Shown: in pieces, positions 1-9,236 of the stretch
Numbering within the stretch: position 1 is the first letter of the stretch
How the letters are laid out: the number at the start of each line of letters is the position of its first letter
Source: Clostridium_AD sp050717535
GTDB lineage: Bacteria > Bacillota > Clostridia > Clostridiales > Clostridiaceae
Length of the DNA stretch: 64,000 bases
Assembly: GCF_050717535.1 (NCBI RefSeq)
Contig: NZ_JBOITM010000073.1
Span: forward strand, 39,360 to 103,359
Reading direction: 5' to 3'
Program-made: the position numbers and the translations under genes
Notes under the pieces: generated by a model
Databases searched by the model: none
Seen by the model: the letters and a program-made list of their open reading frames with translations, nothing else
Told to the model about the DNA's origin: nothing

Positions 1-81
1 TGTTCCTTCTTCTATTGAGTTAATTGCATTAATTAGTGCTTTATCGTCAAAGTGTTTACCATCAAGTAATCTTTCTACCCA
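1..81 (-). pseudogene. Open fragment running off the left edge, unidentified
   Basis: Read on the minus strand, an open frame begins directly after an in-frame TAA and runs to the window edge with an ordinary protein-like composition (starts WVERLLDGKHFDDKAL). It has no start codon of its own. The only nearby ATG with a ribosome binding site is in another frame and stops after six codons. It may be a decayed gene or one whose start was lost by frameshift. I do not recognise the family. Confidence 0.3.
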
Positions 82-104
82 TTACTGTTCCTTTATGTTA
101 AGAG

Positions 105-986
105 CTATTTTATATTAAAGGCAATTTTATAACTAGCTATATCAATATTCTCACTAAACTTTCTAGCAAAAATACAATCACTATTTTCATTATCACTAAT
201 GTTTACAAAATCCTGCTCTGTTAACATTTTAGGATATTCAGGACCACTATTCCAGTCAATATACCGAAGTGCCATATGATTATCATCATAATCAGTATCC
301 AGGTTATATATTTTATTTCTATATATAGAGTTCATTATTATAGTTTGGAAAAACACCTCATCGGCGCAAAAGGAGTGTTCAAAAGCTTTTTTATACCAAG
401 CATTATCTTGTAAATACTGAAGTATATAATTACATAAGTCTCCGCTTATACAAAACCAATTGGTGCCTTTATATAACTCAGGCAATAAATCATAACCTTT
501 GTTTCTTCTAAATGTTGTTGTATTGTTTTGTATTTTAAACATTATGGACTGAAGAATATTCTTCTTTCTCACAAATGACAGTTTACTGTGTTCATATTTA
601 ATATTATTTTCCAATTCATTCAAATCAGGTGTTTTTTGTATTCCTACAAATTCATTTCCTGTATTTTTTATGAAGAAGTCTTTAATCTCCTCTGAATTTT
701 TTAGCGGTAAACAATCCCCAGACAATAAACATATATAATCATTTTTCATTCTGGATGCTCGCTCTAGTAATTTAATCATACATTCTATTTGAGAGAAACT
801 AGCCCAAGTAACATCTATTCTATCTTCAATAAAAATAACTCTATTTTTATACTCATTAAAATCTTCAATATTTGCTTTTTTATCTACATGTAAATATATA
901 TTGTTATTACCCTGGTTTAAGATTTCAATAGTAGTTCTCAAAATGTTTGTGTTTCTATGACAAATTATACAATAACCTATTTGCAT
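105..986 (-). CDS. Core-2/I-branching (GT14) beta-1,6-N-acetylglucosaminyltransferase family protein
   Basis: This 293-residue protein begins with a beta-strand and a CHR motif (IGYCIICHR), followed by a YLHVDKK segment, a TWASFSQIECM segment, and the LLSGDCLPL motif around residues 85-95. That order is characteristic of Core-2/I-branching glycosyltransferases. Family members transfer GlcNAc or xylose from a UDP-sugar; bacterial ones decorate capsular or exopolysaccharides in the cytoplasm. The ATG is preceded by AGAGGTG. It is the most distal intact gene of the minus-strand polysaccharide locus, 30 bp downstream of an acyltransferase. The donor and acceptor cannot be told from sequence. Confidence 0.82.
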   Translation of the reverse strand: MQIGYCIICHRNTNILRTTIEILNQGNNNIYLHVDKKANIEDFNEYKNRVIFIEDRIDVTWASFSQIECMIKLLERASRMKNDYICLLSGDCLPLKNSEEIKDFFIKNTGNEFVGIQKTPDLNELENNIKYEHSKLSFVRKKNILQSIMFKIQNNTTTFRRNKGYDLLPELYKGTNWFCISGDLCNYILQYLQDNAWYKKAFEHSFCADEVFFQTIIMNSIYRNKIYNLDTDYDDNHMALRYIDWNSGPEYPKMLTEQDFVNISDNENSDCIFARKFSENIDIASYKIAFNIK

Positions 987-1015
987 TTTAACTTAACACC
1001 TCTCTTTCCACTATT

Positions 1016-2119
1016 TTAACAAGCTCTCTTTCGCATAAGCTGCGTCCCTACACTAATCACAAAATTAATAAGTATAGAAGCCATAATACTTAATAGTGCT
1101 AGCCACATTACAATTAAAATAGATACCTTTGGCAAAAATACTAGGTCTTGAAAGTAGTAATAGCAGAAAAAAGTATGAGTCAACCACATATTTGTGGAAT
1201 GCTTCCCTAGTATAGAAAATATACTTTTACTCTTACTATTAATAATAAAGTTTGTACAAATCAAGAGAAAGGGCGGAGCTAATATAAAATCCACATAGGT
1301 GGCATTTCCCTTTCCAATAAATTCAAACAAATATGTGGATCCAATTCTAACCCCTATAATAGTCAGTATTGCGATAATAGAGTATGACTTCGTGTCCAGT
1401 TTCCTACTTGATATTTTCTTATTTATACGTGAAAACAAATTCAGCTTTGCGATTATAAATCCACTACAAAAACTCATTTGCCAAAATAATATATTTCTTA
1501 TATCCAAATATAATAAATTCACTTTAAGCATGGATAATCCAGGTATGATCACAGGTATTACTTCCATAATAATAGCTATAATATAACAACTTAAAATTAT
1601 GGCTAGGGAAGCTTTAATATCTCTTTTTAATATTCTTTTTATTATTGGAAAGAGTAGTAATAATTCTATGTACAAGCGAACGAACCACCATTCACTATTG
1701 TAAGAAGAACTCAGTGTAAAAAAATTGGCCATAAATCCTGCTATGTTAAAGTGATATCTTGTACTATCACCAAACCATATTAGGCCTATAGGTACAAATA
1801 TTATAAAAACCACCCAATAGTTTATCAAAAATTTCATGGCTTTTTTAGCTGAATCCTTCAATGTGAAATTCTCTTTTTTCTGGGTGGACATATATAACCC
1901 ATACCCACTTAAAAATAGATACATGGCTATGCATATGTTTCCAAAGTCCCCTAATAAGTATTCAAAACTGGTGTTTCCAAATGATAGTATAGAAATATAG
2001 GAAACATCTTGTATTCTATCTGGAAAACGAAATAAGTGATGAAACATCATTAGGGTTATTGCAACACCTTTAGCTATTTGAGTATGGGCTTTAGTAAATT
2101 CATAGTCCTTATTTTGCAT
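1016..2119 (-). CDS. Acyltransferase-3 (OafA/WecH-like) membrane O-acyltransferase
   Basis: This 367-residue integral membrane protein has about ten hydrophobic segments. Its N-terminus carries the acyltransferase-3 signature: KGVAITLMMFHHLFRF with the conserved histidines near residue 28, and a later FLSGYGLYMS segment. A WWFVRLYIELLLLFP segment lies mid-protein. The family moves acetyl or other acyl groups onto extracytoplasmic polysaccharide. The start codon overlaps the end of galU by 11 bp, so the two are probably translated together. Within this locus it most likely acetylates the exported polymer or its repeat unit. Confidence 0.85.
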   Translation of the reverse strand: MQNKDYEFTKAHTQIAKGVAITLMMFHHLFRFPDRIQDVSYISILSFGNTSFEYLLGDFGNICIAMYLFLSGYGLYMSTQKKENFTLKDSAKKAMKFLINYWVVFIIFVPIGLIWFGDSTRYHFNIAGFMANFFTLSSSYNSEWWFVRLYIELLLLFPIIKRILKRDIKASLAIILSCYIIAIIMEVIPVIIPGLSMLKVNLLYLDIRNILFWQMSFCSGFIIAKLNLFSRINKKISSRKLDTKSYSIIAILTIIGVRIGSTYLFEFIGKGNATYVDFILAPPFLLICTNFIINSKSKSIFSILGKHSTNMWLTHTFFCYYYFQDLVFLPKVSILIVMWLALLSIMASILINFVISVGTQLMRKRAC

Positions 2120-3023
2120 TACTGATAGCTACTTCTTTATACAAGTCACTAAAGTTACTGTTGTTTTTTATAGTCTGAAGATATTCCATAAAAGGAACTT
2201 TTAACTCTTCTCTTTTTAAGGCAAATTCAACTGTAGCTTCAAGAAATCCTTGTTTATCTCCTACGTCATATCTTCTTCCTTCGAATACATAAGCATACAT
2301 TTCTTGCTGTGAAATTAGTGTCTTTAGCGCATCCGTTAACTGAATTTCTCCACCTTTTCCAGGCTGCGTATTATCTAAAATATCAAATATCTCTGGTGTT
2401 ATTATGTACCTACCAAGTATAGCTATATTTGATGGTGCCACATCTGCTTGTGGTTTCTCCACTAGATCATTTACAGTGTATACTCTATCTGCAATTTGAA
2501 CTCCATCCACTATGCCATATTTATCTACATTTTCTTTAGTTACTTCTTGAACTCCTAAGATTGTTTTTCCCTTTTCTTCAAAACAGTCCATAAGTTGTTT
2601 TAAGCAAGGCACCTGCGCATCTACTATATCATCACCTAGCATAACAGCAAAAGGCTCATTGCCTACAAAAGCTCTTGCACAATTTATAGCATGTCCAAGT
2701 CCTTTAGGCTCCTTTTGTCTTATAAAATGTATATTTACCATATTAGATATGTCTCTAACTTGTTCAAGTAGACCATCCTTATGTTTGTTTTCAAGTTCTA
2801 GTTCTAATTCTACTGATTTATCAAAATGATCTTCAATAGATTTTTTATTTCTTCCTGTGATGATCAATATTTCTTCTATGCCTGAAGCCACAGCTTCCTC
2901 TATAATATATTGCATAGTTGGTTTATCAACTATAGGTAACATTTCCTTAGGTAATGCCTTTGTAGCAGGTAAAAACCTGGTTCCTAGTCCTGCTGCTGGT
3001 ATAATAGCTTTTTTAACTTTCAT
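2109..3023 (-). CDS. galU: UTP--glucose-1-phosphate uridylyltransferase
   Basis: GalU makes UDP-glucose from UTP and glucose-1-phosphate, the precursor for UDP-Glc/Gal/GlcA donors in polysaccharide synthesis. The 304-residue protein has the nucleotidyltransferase start KKAIIPAAGLGTRFLPATKA, then ATKALPKEMLPIVDKP, the FAVMLGDDIV metal site, the VEKP motif and GKGGEIQLTDAL. Length and motif order are typical of the family. It overlaps the downstream acyltransferase and lies 20 bp after the iron-sulfur protein gene. The window's phosphoglucomutase at 44.5-46.3 kb would supply its substrate. Confidence 0.95.
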   Translation of the reverse strand: MKVKKAIIPAAGLGTRFLPATKALPKEMLPIVDKPTMQYIIEEAVASGIEEILIITGRNKKSIEDHFDKSVELELELENKHKDGLLEQVRDISNMVNIHFIRQKEPKGLGHAINCARAFVGNEPFAVMLGDDIVDAQVPCLKQLMDCFEEKGKTILGVQEVTKENVDKYGIVDGVQIADRVYTVNDLVEKPQADVAPSNIAILGRYIITPEIFDILDNTQPGKGGEIQLTDALKTLISQQEMYAYVFEGRRYDVGDKQGFLEATVEFALKREELKVPFMEYLQTIKNNSNFSDLYKEVAISNAK

Positions 3024-3043
3024 TTAAAACATCTCCCGTTTTC

Positions 3044-4225
3044 TTATAGTTTAAATTTACCCCATTTTCTTTTAATAAATCCCAGCACCCTTTTGCTAAA
3101 CATAATTTTTCTTTGAGTCCAATTTAGTGGGCTCATATATTTTTTAATAACAAATTCGAAATCATTACTATTTAAGTCTTTAAAAAACTTTTCTCTTCCC
3201 TTAGGCACTTTTACAGAACTTATAATAGAAGGATTTCCTTTTATAGCATGATCCAAGTCACATTCTTTAAAGACAATCTTGTCTTTGCAAGCATCTAACA
3301 TAGTTTTTCCTTTATCACTATTGATTAATAAAAGTGAAGTTCCTTTATCATCATCAAGTTCTGGATATTTACTGGCTATGCCCCAAAAATCTCCTAGAGT
3401 TATATCGCTTGACCGATTAATCTTAGCATAAGAGCAACTATAGCAAGAGGGTCTTAAATAATAATTTCTTAGAAATCCCTTCATATATGCATCGTTTACA
3501 AAGGTGTTACTATACTTCCTATGATTTTGAAATTCTATGGCCACACAGTAGCTTTTCCAGCCTTGTTTTTTATTTCTAAAATTTATGGACTTGATTTTTG
3601 AATCATGTAATTTTTCCATATTCTTTTTATATTTTTCAAATACTAGGGGCGATGGTACTCCATGGCAAACTATATCACAAGTATACAAATTTGCATAATC
3701 TTTACTTATAAAGCTATATAATCCTGCTATTTGACAAGGTGTTCCTGTAAACAACACTTTTCTCCCAGCATCCAGGTATTTTTTTGCGCTGTTATAGGTA
3801 TCGTCGATGTCACTTTGAACATATTTCGAGCCTCTTAAAGCTGCTAGCTCTTCATCTGTATGAACCTCACTATGTTTTACCTCTAGCTTTTCATTGTATC
3901 CTGCGCCAAATACTACTCCACCCTTTGATATTATCCACTGAGCTATACTTGTAAATACTCCCCCTGAGGAGCTATTTTCGCGGCTACTTTCATCCTTGTT
4001 CCAGGCTGCATAGCAAGTAGGAATTTCATAGGCACTTTTCTTCGAATAGATATTTATTTCAGGACAAACCGTTTCACATAATCCACAGTCTACGCAGCTT
4101 GATTCATTAACTTTAGGATACCAAAACCCCTCACTATCCACTACCATTTCAATACAGCTTCTGGGGCATATATTATAACAGGCCTTGCAGCCAGAGCAAT
4201 TTTTTTTATCAATTATATTAATCAT
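3044..4225 (-). CDS. Coenzyme F420 hydrogenase/dehydrogenase beta-subunit-like iron-sulfur protein
   Basis: The N-terminus of this 393-residue protein holds two 4Fe-4S ferredoxin motifs (CSGCKACYNICPRSC and CVDCGLCETVCPE). These are followed by the F420-dehydrogenase beta-subunit N- and C-terminal domains, with GTPCQIAGL near residue 160, DIVCHGVPSP, and a C-terminal cysteine set (CYSCSYA). Relatives are regularly encoded beside polysaccharide pyruvyl transferases in capsule loci, as here (the pyruvyl transferase is at 5879-7066), but their reaction is not established. It overlaps the flippase gene by 4 bp (ATGA). Confidence 0.85.
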   Translation of the reverse strand: MINIIDKKNCSGCKACYNICPRSCIEMVVDSEGFWYPKVNESSCVDCGLCETVCPEINIYSKKSAYEIPTCYAAWNKDESSRENSSSGGVFTSIAQWIISKGGVVFGAGYNEKLEVKHSEVHTDEELAALRGSKYVQSDIDDTYNSAKKYLDAGRKVLFTGTPCQIAGLYSFISKDYANLYTCDIVCHGVPSPLVFEKYKKNMEKLHDSKIKSINFRNKKQGWKSYCVAIEFQNHRKYSNTFVNDAYMKGFLRNYYLRPSCYSCSYAKINRSSDITLGDFWGIASKYPELDDDKGTSLLLINSDKGKTMLDACKDKIVFKECDLDHAIKGNPSIISSVKVPKGREKFFKDLNSNDFEFVIKKYMSPLNWTQRKIMFSKRVLGFIKRKWGKFKL

Positions 4226-5748
4226 ATACGTTTCCTTCTCTTGTTAATTTTATTAAATATACCCGCAAATATATTTTTCTCGTAAGCATTAAGACCCATA
4301 AACCACATTAGTGTGGAATAAGCACCTACATAAACAATTATTTTTATAGCCAGTATTATTAGGTTTGATGTGGGTATAAAATAATTTGTAATTATTGAGA
4401 GGCCCATAACTATTATTACTGGAGGTGTCATTGATAAAATTTCCTTTCCAAAATCTATGATATCAATTCCTATCACCTTATGATAATAAATATTTATCAC
4501 AAACCAATTACCAATAATAAGGCCTATGGCTGTACCAATAGCACATCCAATTCCTCCATACCGTTTTGCTAGTGGTATTGATAGCACTATATTTAGCAGT
4601 GCAATAACAAAATACATCTTGGAGCGAAAAGCATGCTTGTTTTTCGCTTGTATAATTACAATTCCCATACTTTGAATTAATGGTACTAACAGCGGAACCA
4701 TAACTATTAAGGACATATAATATGCATTACTAAAGCTCGGACCTGCCCAAAACACTATAAAACTCTTACCATACATTATAAACCCTGAAAGCAGCATAGC
4801 CATAATGGCATATTGTATACGACCCACTTTATTGAACATGCCATTTATCTCAGTCATATCCTCTGTTTTAGCCGATATGGCCGCTATTCTTGGCAAAAAT
4901 ACACTATTGACAGAAGATGAAAAGTTTATGTAGTACTGATCCAATTGAGATGCTATAGAATATACCGCTACAACTGAGGTTCCAGCGACGATCCCTAGAA
5001 TTATCTGATCTGTTTTGAAATAAATTTGATCTATAACCATATTCAAGAAAATAAAGAATGAAAATACAGTCATTTCTTTTACAAGAATTTTATTCCAGCA
5101 ATATAATTTTATTTTCGCCCTTATCTTGAACATTGCATAGTAAATCTTAATAAGGATTGTCCCAATATTAAAAACTGATATTACTATGACAAGACCAATT
5201 ACATCTGCTTTGTAATACATAACAGCAATTACTACAAAAGGTTGAAGCACGGTTTGAAGAATTGAAAGACCCCTAATAAATATAAATCTTTCATGTGAAT
5301 TTATAATCGCGGTAAATATATTTGATGGAATTGTTATAACTATATTCACCATTTGTATAATATATATTTGTTTTGCTTTTGCAAGCTCCTCTACGGTTAA
5401 GGAATTTTTAAATATATCCCCTAACTTAAAATATATAACAACACCTGCAATTAATACAACCACTGTTATAGCGCCATAAATAATAGACGATATAGCTAAA
5501 ACATTTGATTGATTCTCTTCGTCTTTAAGAGCCAGATACCTTGAATAATATCTTGTTATAGTATTAGCTAGCCCAAAATCCATAACTGCCATATAAGCAA
5601 TGAGGGATCCCATTAACTGGTATAGACCATACTGCTCTTTACCTAAAAAGTGTAATAGCATTGGTACATAAATAAGTCCAATTGCTATACTAAAAAACAT
5701 TGATATATAGGATAAAACTATTCCTGCTCTTCTTTGATTATTTTCCAA
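4222..5748 (-). CDS. Wzx-like oligosaccharide flippase
   Basis: This 508-residue polytopic membrane protein has about 12-14 hydrophobic helices, and its N-terminus follows the polysaccharide-transporter (MATE/MOP superfamily) pattern: a first helix, then FLGKEQYGLYQL and MDFGLANTITRYYSRYLA. Such flippases move undecaprenyl-linked repeat units across the membrane for Wzy polymerisation. A second positive-inside loop and KNKHAFRSKMY lie near residue 370, as in other Wzx proteins. The gene is translationally coupled to the iron-sulfur protein. It is the only flippase seen in the window. Confidence 0.9.
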   Translation of the reverse strand: MENNQRRAGIVLSYISMFFSIAIGLIYVPMLLHFLGKEQYGLYQLMGSLIAYMAVMDFGLANTITRYYSRYLALKDEENQSNVLAISSIIYGAITVVVLIAGVVIYFKLGDIFKNSLTVEELAKAKQIYIIQMVNIVITIPSNIFTAIINSHERFIFIRGLSILQTVLQPFVVIAVMYYKADVIGLVIVISVFNIGTILIKIYYAMFKIRAKIKLYCWNKILVKEMTVFSFFIFLNMVIDQIYFKTDQIILGIVAGTSVVAVYSIASQLDQYYINFSSSVNSVFLPRIAAISAKTEDMTEINGMFNKVGRIQYAIMAMLLSGFIMYGKSFIVFWAGPSFSNAYYMSLIVMVPLLVPLIQSMGIVIIQAKNKHAFRSKMYFVIALLNIVLSIPLAKRYGGIGCAIGTAIGLIIGNWFVINIYYHKVIGIDIIDFGKEILSMTPPVIIVMGLSIITNYFIPTSNLIILAIKIIVYVGAYSTLMWFMGLNAYEKNIFAGIFNKINKRRKRI

Positions 5749-5878
5749 ATCTATCTACCTCAATTTTTCTAATAAGTTTTAATATTTCTATTTTTATTAA
5801 AAAATAACTTTCTATTTATTTATTATCAACCACCAATTACCAACTATCCACTGCTCATACCAACCACCATTTACTATT

Positions 5879-7066
5879 CTAAAAACTAGCCCTTGCTATC
5901 TCTAGCAACGTCTTCCTAATAGTTTCATTTGCCAATATATTTTTATGGTGCATTTTTTCCTGTATTACCTCATATTCTAAATCAATATTGGAAAGTAGCT
6001 GTGTGAATTTTGTTCTCATTTCATCATAAGTTAAATCTCTAACATCTATTATATAGTCCCCTAGACCATATCTTTCTCCAATAATACCCCAATACTTAGA
6101 ACTATAAGATAGTGCTATAGCTGGTATTTCACATTGTATAGAAGAAACCACGGGATGCATTCTACTGGAAATAGTAAATAGCGATTGTTGTATATAATTT
6201 CTTACCTCATATGGATACATCTCGTTTTTTTCTACAATAATTCTGTCTCCATATTTATCTTTAACTAGTGCATAAAGCTCATTTGCAATAATACTATCGT
6301 CTACAGCTTTTGGCCTAGTAACATGTGGAAGTAACACTACTTGTTTTGTGGGATAATTCACCATAAGCTTATCTATCATAAACAAATTGAAATCTATCCA
6401 ATCTTGCCTATTGCCTTCCTTTGAAAATCTATATATTAGTTCGCTAGGACAATAAGTTATGTACTGCTTAGTTCTTTCCTTTTTTTCTTGCTTTGTAAGG
6501 GTGAGTAGTGCTAAATCATCTGTGATAGCTATGTTTGATAGTCCCATTTTGTCTAAATAATTATATGTAATTGGATCTCTTGGATATATTTTATCTATTT
6601 TACTAAGAAGAAATTTCATTACTGGCTTTCTAAAAGACTTATAAGGCCCCATAGTTTGACCAAGCATTACAACTTTAAGGCCTTCTCTTTTTAACATATT
6701 AAATTTTATTCCATTAACTATAGGTCTTTTCCATCCGTAGTCTTCAGTAAAATCGTCTCCACCTAAAATAACTACTAGGTCTATAGTCTTAATAAACTCT
6801 GAAATTATCTTTTTTAACCTTACATAACCAAGAATATAATCTTTTTTTGTGGTTTCAGGTTTGAAAAGGCAGTTCTGCTCTACCGCATATATTTCATTAA
6901 TTCCTGTAGCCGCTTTTAATCTTTCTATATTTATAGAATCATCAGTTTCTACATAATATTTATTTTTTTCACCTGTTATATTATTAAAGGAACTTATAAA
7001 ATTTTCTCCCATCATCATAGAACCATAATTAAACGTATTAGGACAATTGTACACATATATATTCAT
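5879..7066 (-). CDS. Polysaccharide pyruvyl transferase family protein (WcaK/CsaB-like)
   Basis: This 395-residue protein has the family architecture: a first Rossmann-like domain with NTFNYGSMMMGENFI and VILGGDDFTEDYGW, a MLGQTMGPYKS segment, and a second domain with LLPHVTRP and the SSRMHPVVSSIQ motif near residue 300. Family members transfer pyruvate from phosphoenolpyruvate to form ketals on sugars, although several capsule-locus members have unknown activity. It lies between the flippase and two GT2 genes, and 130 bp of AT-rich spacer separates it from the flippase. A pyruvylated surface polymer is plausible. Confidence 0.85.
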   Translation of the reverse strand: MNIYVYNCPNTFNYGSMMMGENFISSFNNITGEKNKYYVETDDSINIERLKAATGINEIYAVEQNCLFKPETTKKDYILGYVRLKKIISEFIKTIDLVVILGGDDFTEDYGWKRPIVNGIKFNMLKREGLKVVMLGQTMGPYKSFRKPVMKFLLSKIDKIYPRDPITYNYLDKMGLSNIAITDDLALLTLTKQEKKERTKQYITYCPSELIYRFSKEGNRQDWIDFNLFMIDKLMVNYPTKQVVLLPHVTRPKAVDDSIIANELYALVKDKYGDRIIVEKNEMYPYEVRNYIQQSLFTISSRMHPVVSSIQCEIPAIALSYSSKYWGIIGERYGLGDYIIDVRDLTYDEMRTKFTQLLSNIDLEYEVIQEKMHHKNILANETIRKTLLEIARASF

Positions 7067-7069
7067 ATA

Positions 7070-8119
7070 TTACCTCTTTCTCATTTCTTTTATTTTGCTT
7101 TTTAAACTAAATATCCAAATGTACAATGCTGGTGAGTTTAAAAACATTTTAACCTTAAATAATATTTTAATGCTTTTTCCCTTGTAATGCCTCATGCTAG
7201 AAATTACTTCCTTATTGGGCGTTGGATACGCCCCTTCAATATCATCATATAAGTTTTTAAAACTCTCTTTACTCAGTTCACCGGTTTTATATGTATAATC
7301 TAAACAGCAGTCAAAATTATATATATAGTTGTCCACAATATGCTGGCTCTTTATTTTTTTAGCTATTGCATCTAGTTCACTGTTATCTATATCCATCAAG
7401 TATTTGTAGGTTCTTTGGAGTGCAGCTATTGTATCAAAACGTTTTATATTATAACTATTAGATATTGATGTTTCTCTTTGTACATAATAGCAAAGCACAC
7501 TATCAATAAAAATCACATCTTTTGCCCTGGATAGTGCTTTAATTGTAAATTCTTGATCTTCACCATTTACGCAACCTTGCGTATATTTTATATCATTCTG
7601 AATTAAAAACTCATTTCTATAAACGGCACTACCTGTATAAATCCACATGTTCTTATGATTTATTATATTATTTAATGCGTCAATACCCGTCATCTCGCCC
7701 TGCTCTTTTTCAAATACATCAAAGTATTTTTTTATAATGGCCTTATTTTCATCCACTATATCGCATCCAAAACATATAATATCCCTGTCACTATAATCAA
7801 TTTTTTCATATATACACTGCACCAAATTTTTAGATACATAGTCGTCTCCATCTAAAAACATTATGTATTTACCAATGGCTTTTCTCATTCCTGAATTTCT
7901 AGCTGAACTTACTCCACCGTTTGCCTTTGTTATTAATTCAAAATTATCAAGCTTACTTTCTCTTATTATAGAAGATACAATTTCTACTGTATTATCTGTG
8001 GAGCCATCATCTACTATAATTATTTCAAAGTTTTTTTCTGATTGAACAATAAGTGAATTAATGGTGGTTCTTATATGTTTCTCTACATTGTAGGTGGGGA
8101 TAATAATACTTAATTTCAT
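7070..8119 (-). CDS. Family 2 glycosyltransferase
   Basis: The N-terminal 110 residues form a GT-A fold: SIIIPTYNVEKHI, IIIVDDGSTDNT, the GGVSSARNSGM loop, and MFLDGDDY carrying the DxD-type metal site. The remaining 230 residues are a variable helical C-terminus ending in a basic hydrophobic tail. GT2 enzymes of this type add a sugar from a nucleotide donor to a lipid-linked intermediate on the cytoplasmic face. It overlaps the next GT2 gene by 4 bp and sits 3 bp before the pyruvyl transferase gene. Its sugar specificity is not predictable. Confidence 0.9.
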   Translation of the reverse strand: MKLSIIIPTYNVEKHIRTTINSLIVQSEKNFEIIIVDDGSTDNTVEIVSSIIRESKLDNFELITKANGGVSSARNSGMRKAIGKYIMFLDGDDYVSKNLVQCIYEKIDYSDRDIICFGCDIVDENKAIIKKYFDVFEKEQGEMTGIDALNNIINHKNMWIYTGSAVYRNEFLIQNDIKYTQGCVNGEDQEFTIKALSRAKDVIFIDSVLCYYVQRETSISNSYNIKRFDTIAALQRTYKYLMDIDNSELDAIAKKIKSQHIVDNYIYNFDCCLDYTYKTGELSKESFKNLYDDIEGAYPTPNKEVISSMRHYKGKSIKILFKVKMFLNSPALYIWIFSLKSKIKEMRKR

Positions 8120-9180
8120 TTACTCTCCCCCTTAATGCTCCACAGTTTGCCTTTCGCTTTAAGTAGTGTTTCCCTTATTATGATTCCTAAATATATAGTG
8201 CCTGTTTTCATAAGCATATAATTTATCTTATCTCTTAAGCTAAACCTTTTACTCTGCATAATGGAATCCTGATTTAAATCTTCTATTCTAACATTGCTCA
8301 AATTTTTAAAACACTCAAGCTCATTCTTTTCTTTTGTTATAGAATATCTTTTATAAAATAACACATTAGCTAAAAATAAATATTTCAGGCTAAATACTTT
8401 AAAATCCTCTTCATATTTATAATAAATTTCACTTTTGCTTAAACTACTTTTAATCTCATCAACAGTAGTTATTATATCTCCACCCGCCTTGAAAGTAGGT
8501 ACTTTAGTTATAGCACCCTCCCTTTGAACATAAAAATAAAGAGATTCATTTATAAAACCTATTCTTTGTGCATTAAATAATAGTTCAAATGTTGTTCCAA
8601 TATCTTCATAAAGACGTCCCACTGGGTATCTAATTTTATTGTCAATGAATAAACTTCTACGATATAGCTTATTCCAAGCATAAGAGGGAATATTATTTAG
8701 CAAGTATTCACGTGTACCCTCAACTTTATCATAGCTGCAATTACAATCTATAACATTCTTCTCTTGCCCAATTTCTCTGCCGATAGTATCCACCTTTGTT
8801 AAATTACATGCTACCAGGTCCAGTTTCCCATCTTCTGCACTGTTATACATGGTTTTTATCATTGTTTCATCTATATAATCATCACTATCAATAAAAGCAA
8901 TATATTTACCTCTAGCAATTGCAATTCCACTGTTTCTTGCGAAGCTAAGTCCTCCATTTTCCTGATTTACAACGCGAATATTTGAATGTCTATTTTCAAA
9001 AATATCTACTATCTTCATGCTCTCATCCGTGCAACCGTCATTAACAACTATGATTTCAATACCTCGAAGTGTTTGACCCACAGCACTAGATAGACATTTT
9101 TCAATATAATCCTCTACATTATAAACAGGTATTATTATGCTGACCTTAATTTCCGATAAATTCTCCATTTGGACCTCCAT
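8116..9180 (-). CDS. Family 2 glycosyltransferase
   Basis: The GT-A fold is seen as SIIIPVYNVEDYIEKCL, IEIIVVNDGCTDES, NQENGGLSFARNSGI and AFIDSDDYID within the first 115 residues of this 354-residue protein. The C-terminus is helical with a basic amphipathic end. It pairs with the adjacent GT2, overlapping it by 4 bp, and the two probably add successive sugars to the same repeat unit. The first methionine may be at residue 1 or at residue 5 (MEN); both lie behind a purine-rich stretch. Confidence 0.9.
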   Translation of the reverse strand: MEVQMENLSEIKVSIIIPVYNVEDYIEKCLSSAVGQTLRGIEIIVVNDGCTDESMKIVDIFENRHSNIRVVNQENGGLSFARNSGIAIARGKYIAFIDSDDYIDETMIKTMYNSAEDGKLDLVACNLTKVDTIGREIGQEKNVIDCNCSYDKVEGTREYLLNNIPSYAWNKLYRRSLFIDNKIRYPVGRLYEDIGTTFELLFNAQRIGFINESLYFYVQREGAITKVPTFKAGGDIITTVDEIKSSLSKSEIYYKYEEDFKVFSLKYLFLANVLFYKRYSITKEKNELECFKNLSNVRIEDLNQDSIMQSKRFSLRDKINYMLMKTGTIYLGIIIRETLLKAKGKLWSIKGESK

Positions 9181-9196
9181 TACTTATACTAACTTG

Positions 9197-9236
9197 ATTT
9201 TTATGGTGGTTTATTTTTATGGTGGTTTATTTTTAT
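9197..9236. repeat. 16-bp direct repeat, 2.5 copies, over the polymerase stop codon
   Basis: The unit ATTTTTATGGTGGTTT occurs twice in tandem plus a half unit. The stop codon of the Wzy-like gene falls in the last half unit, so slippage here could shorten or lengthen the 9181-9232 spacer without changing the coding region. Confidence 0.75.
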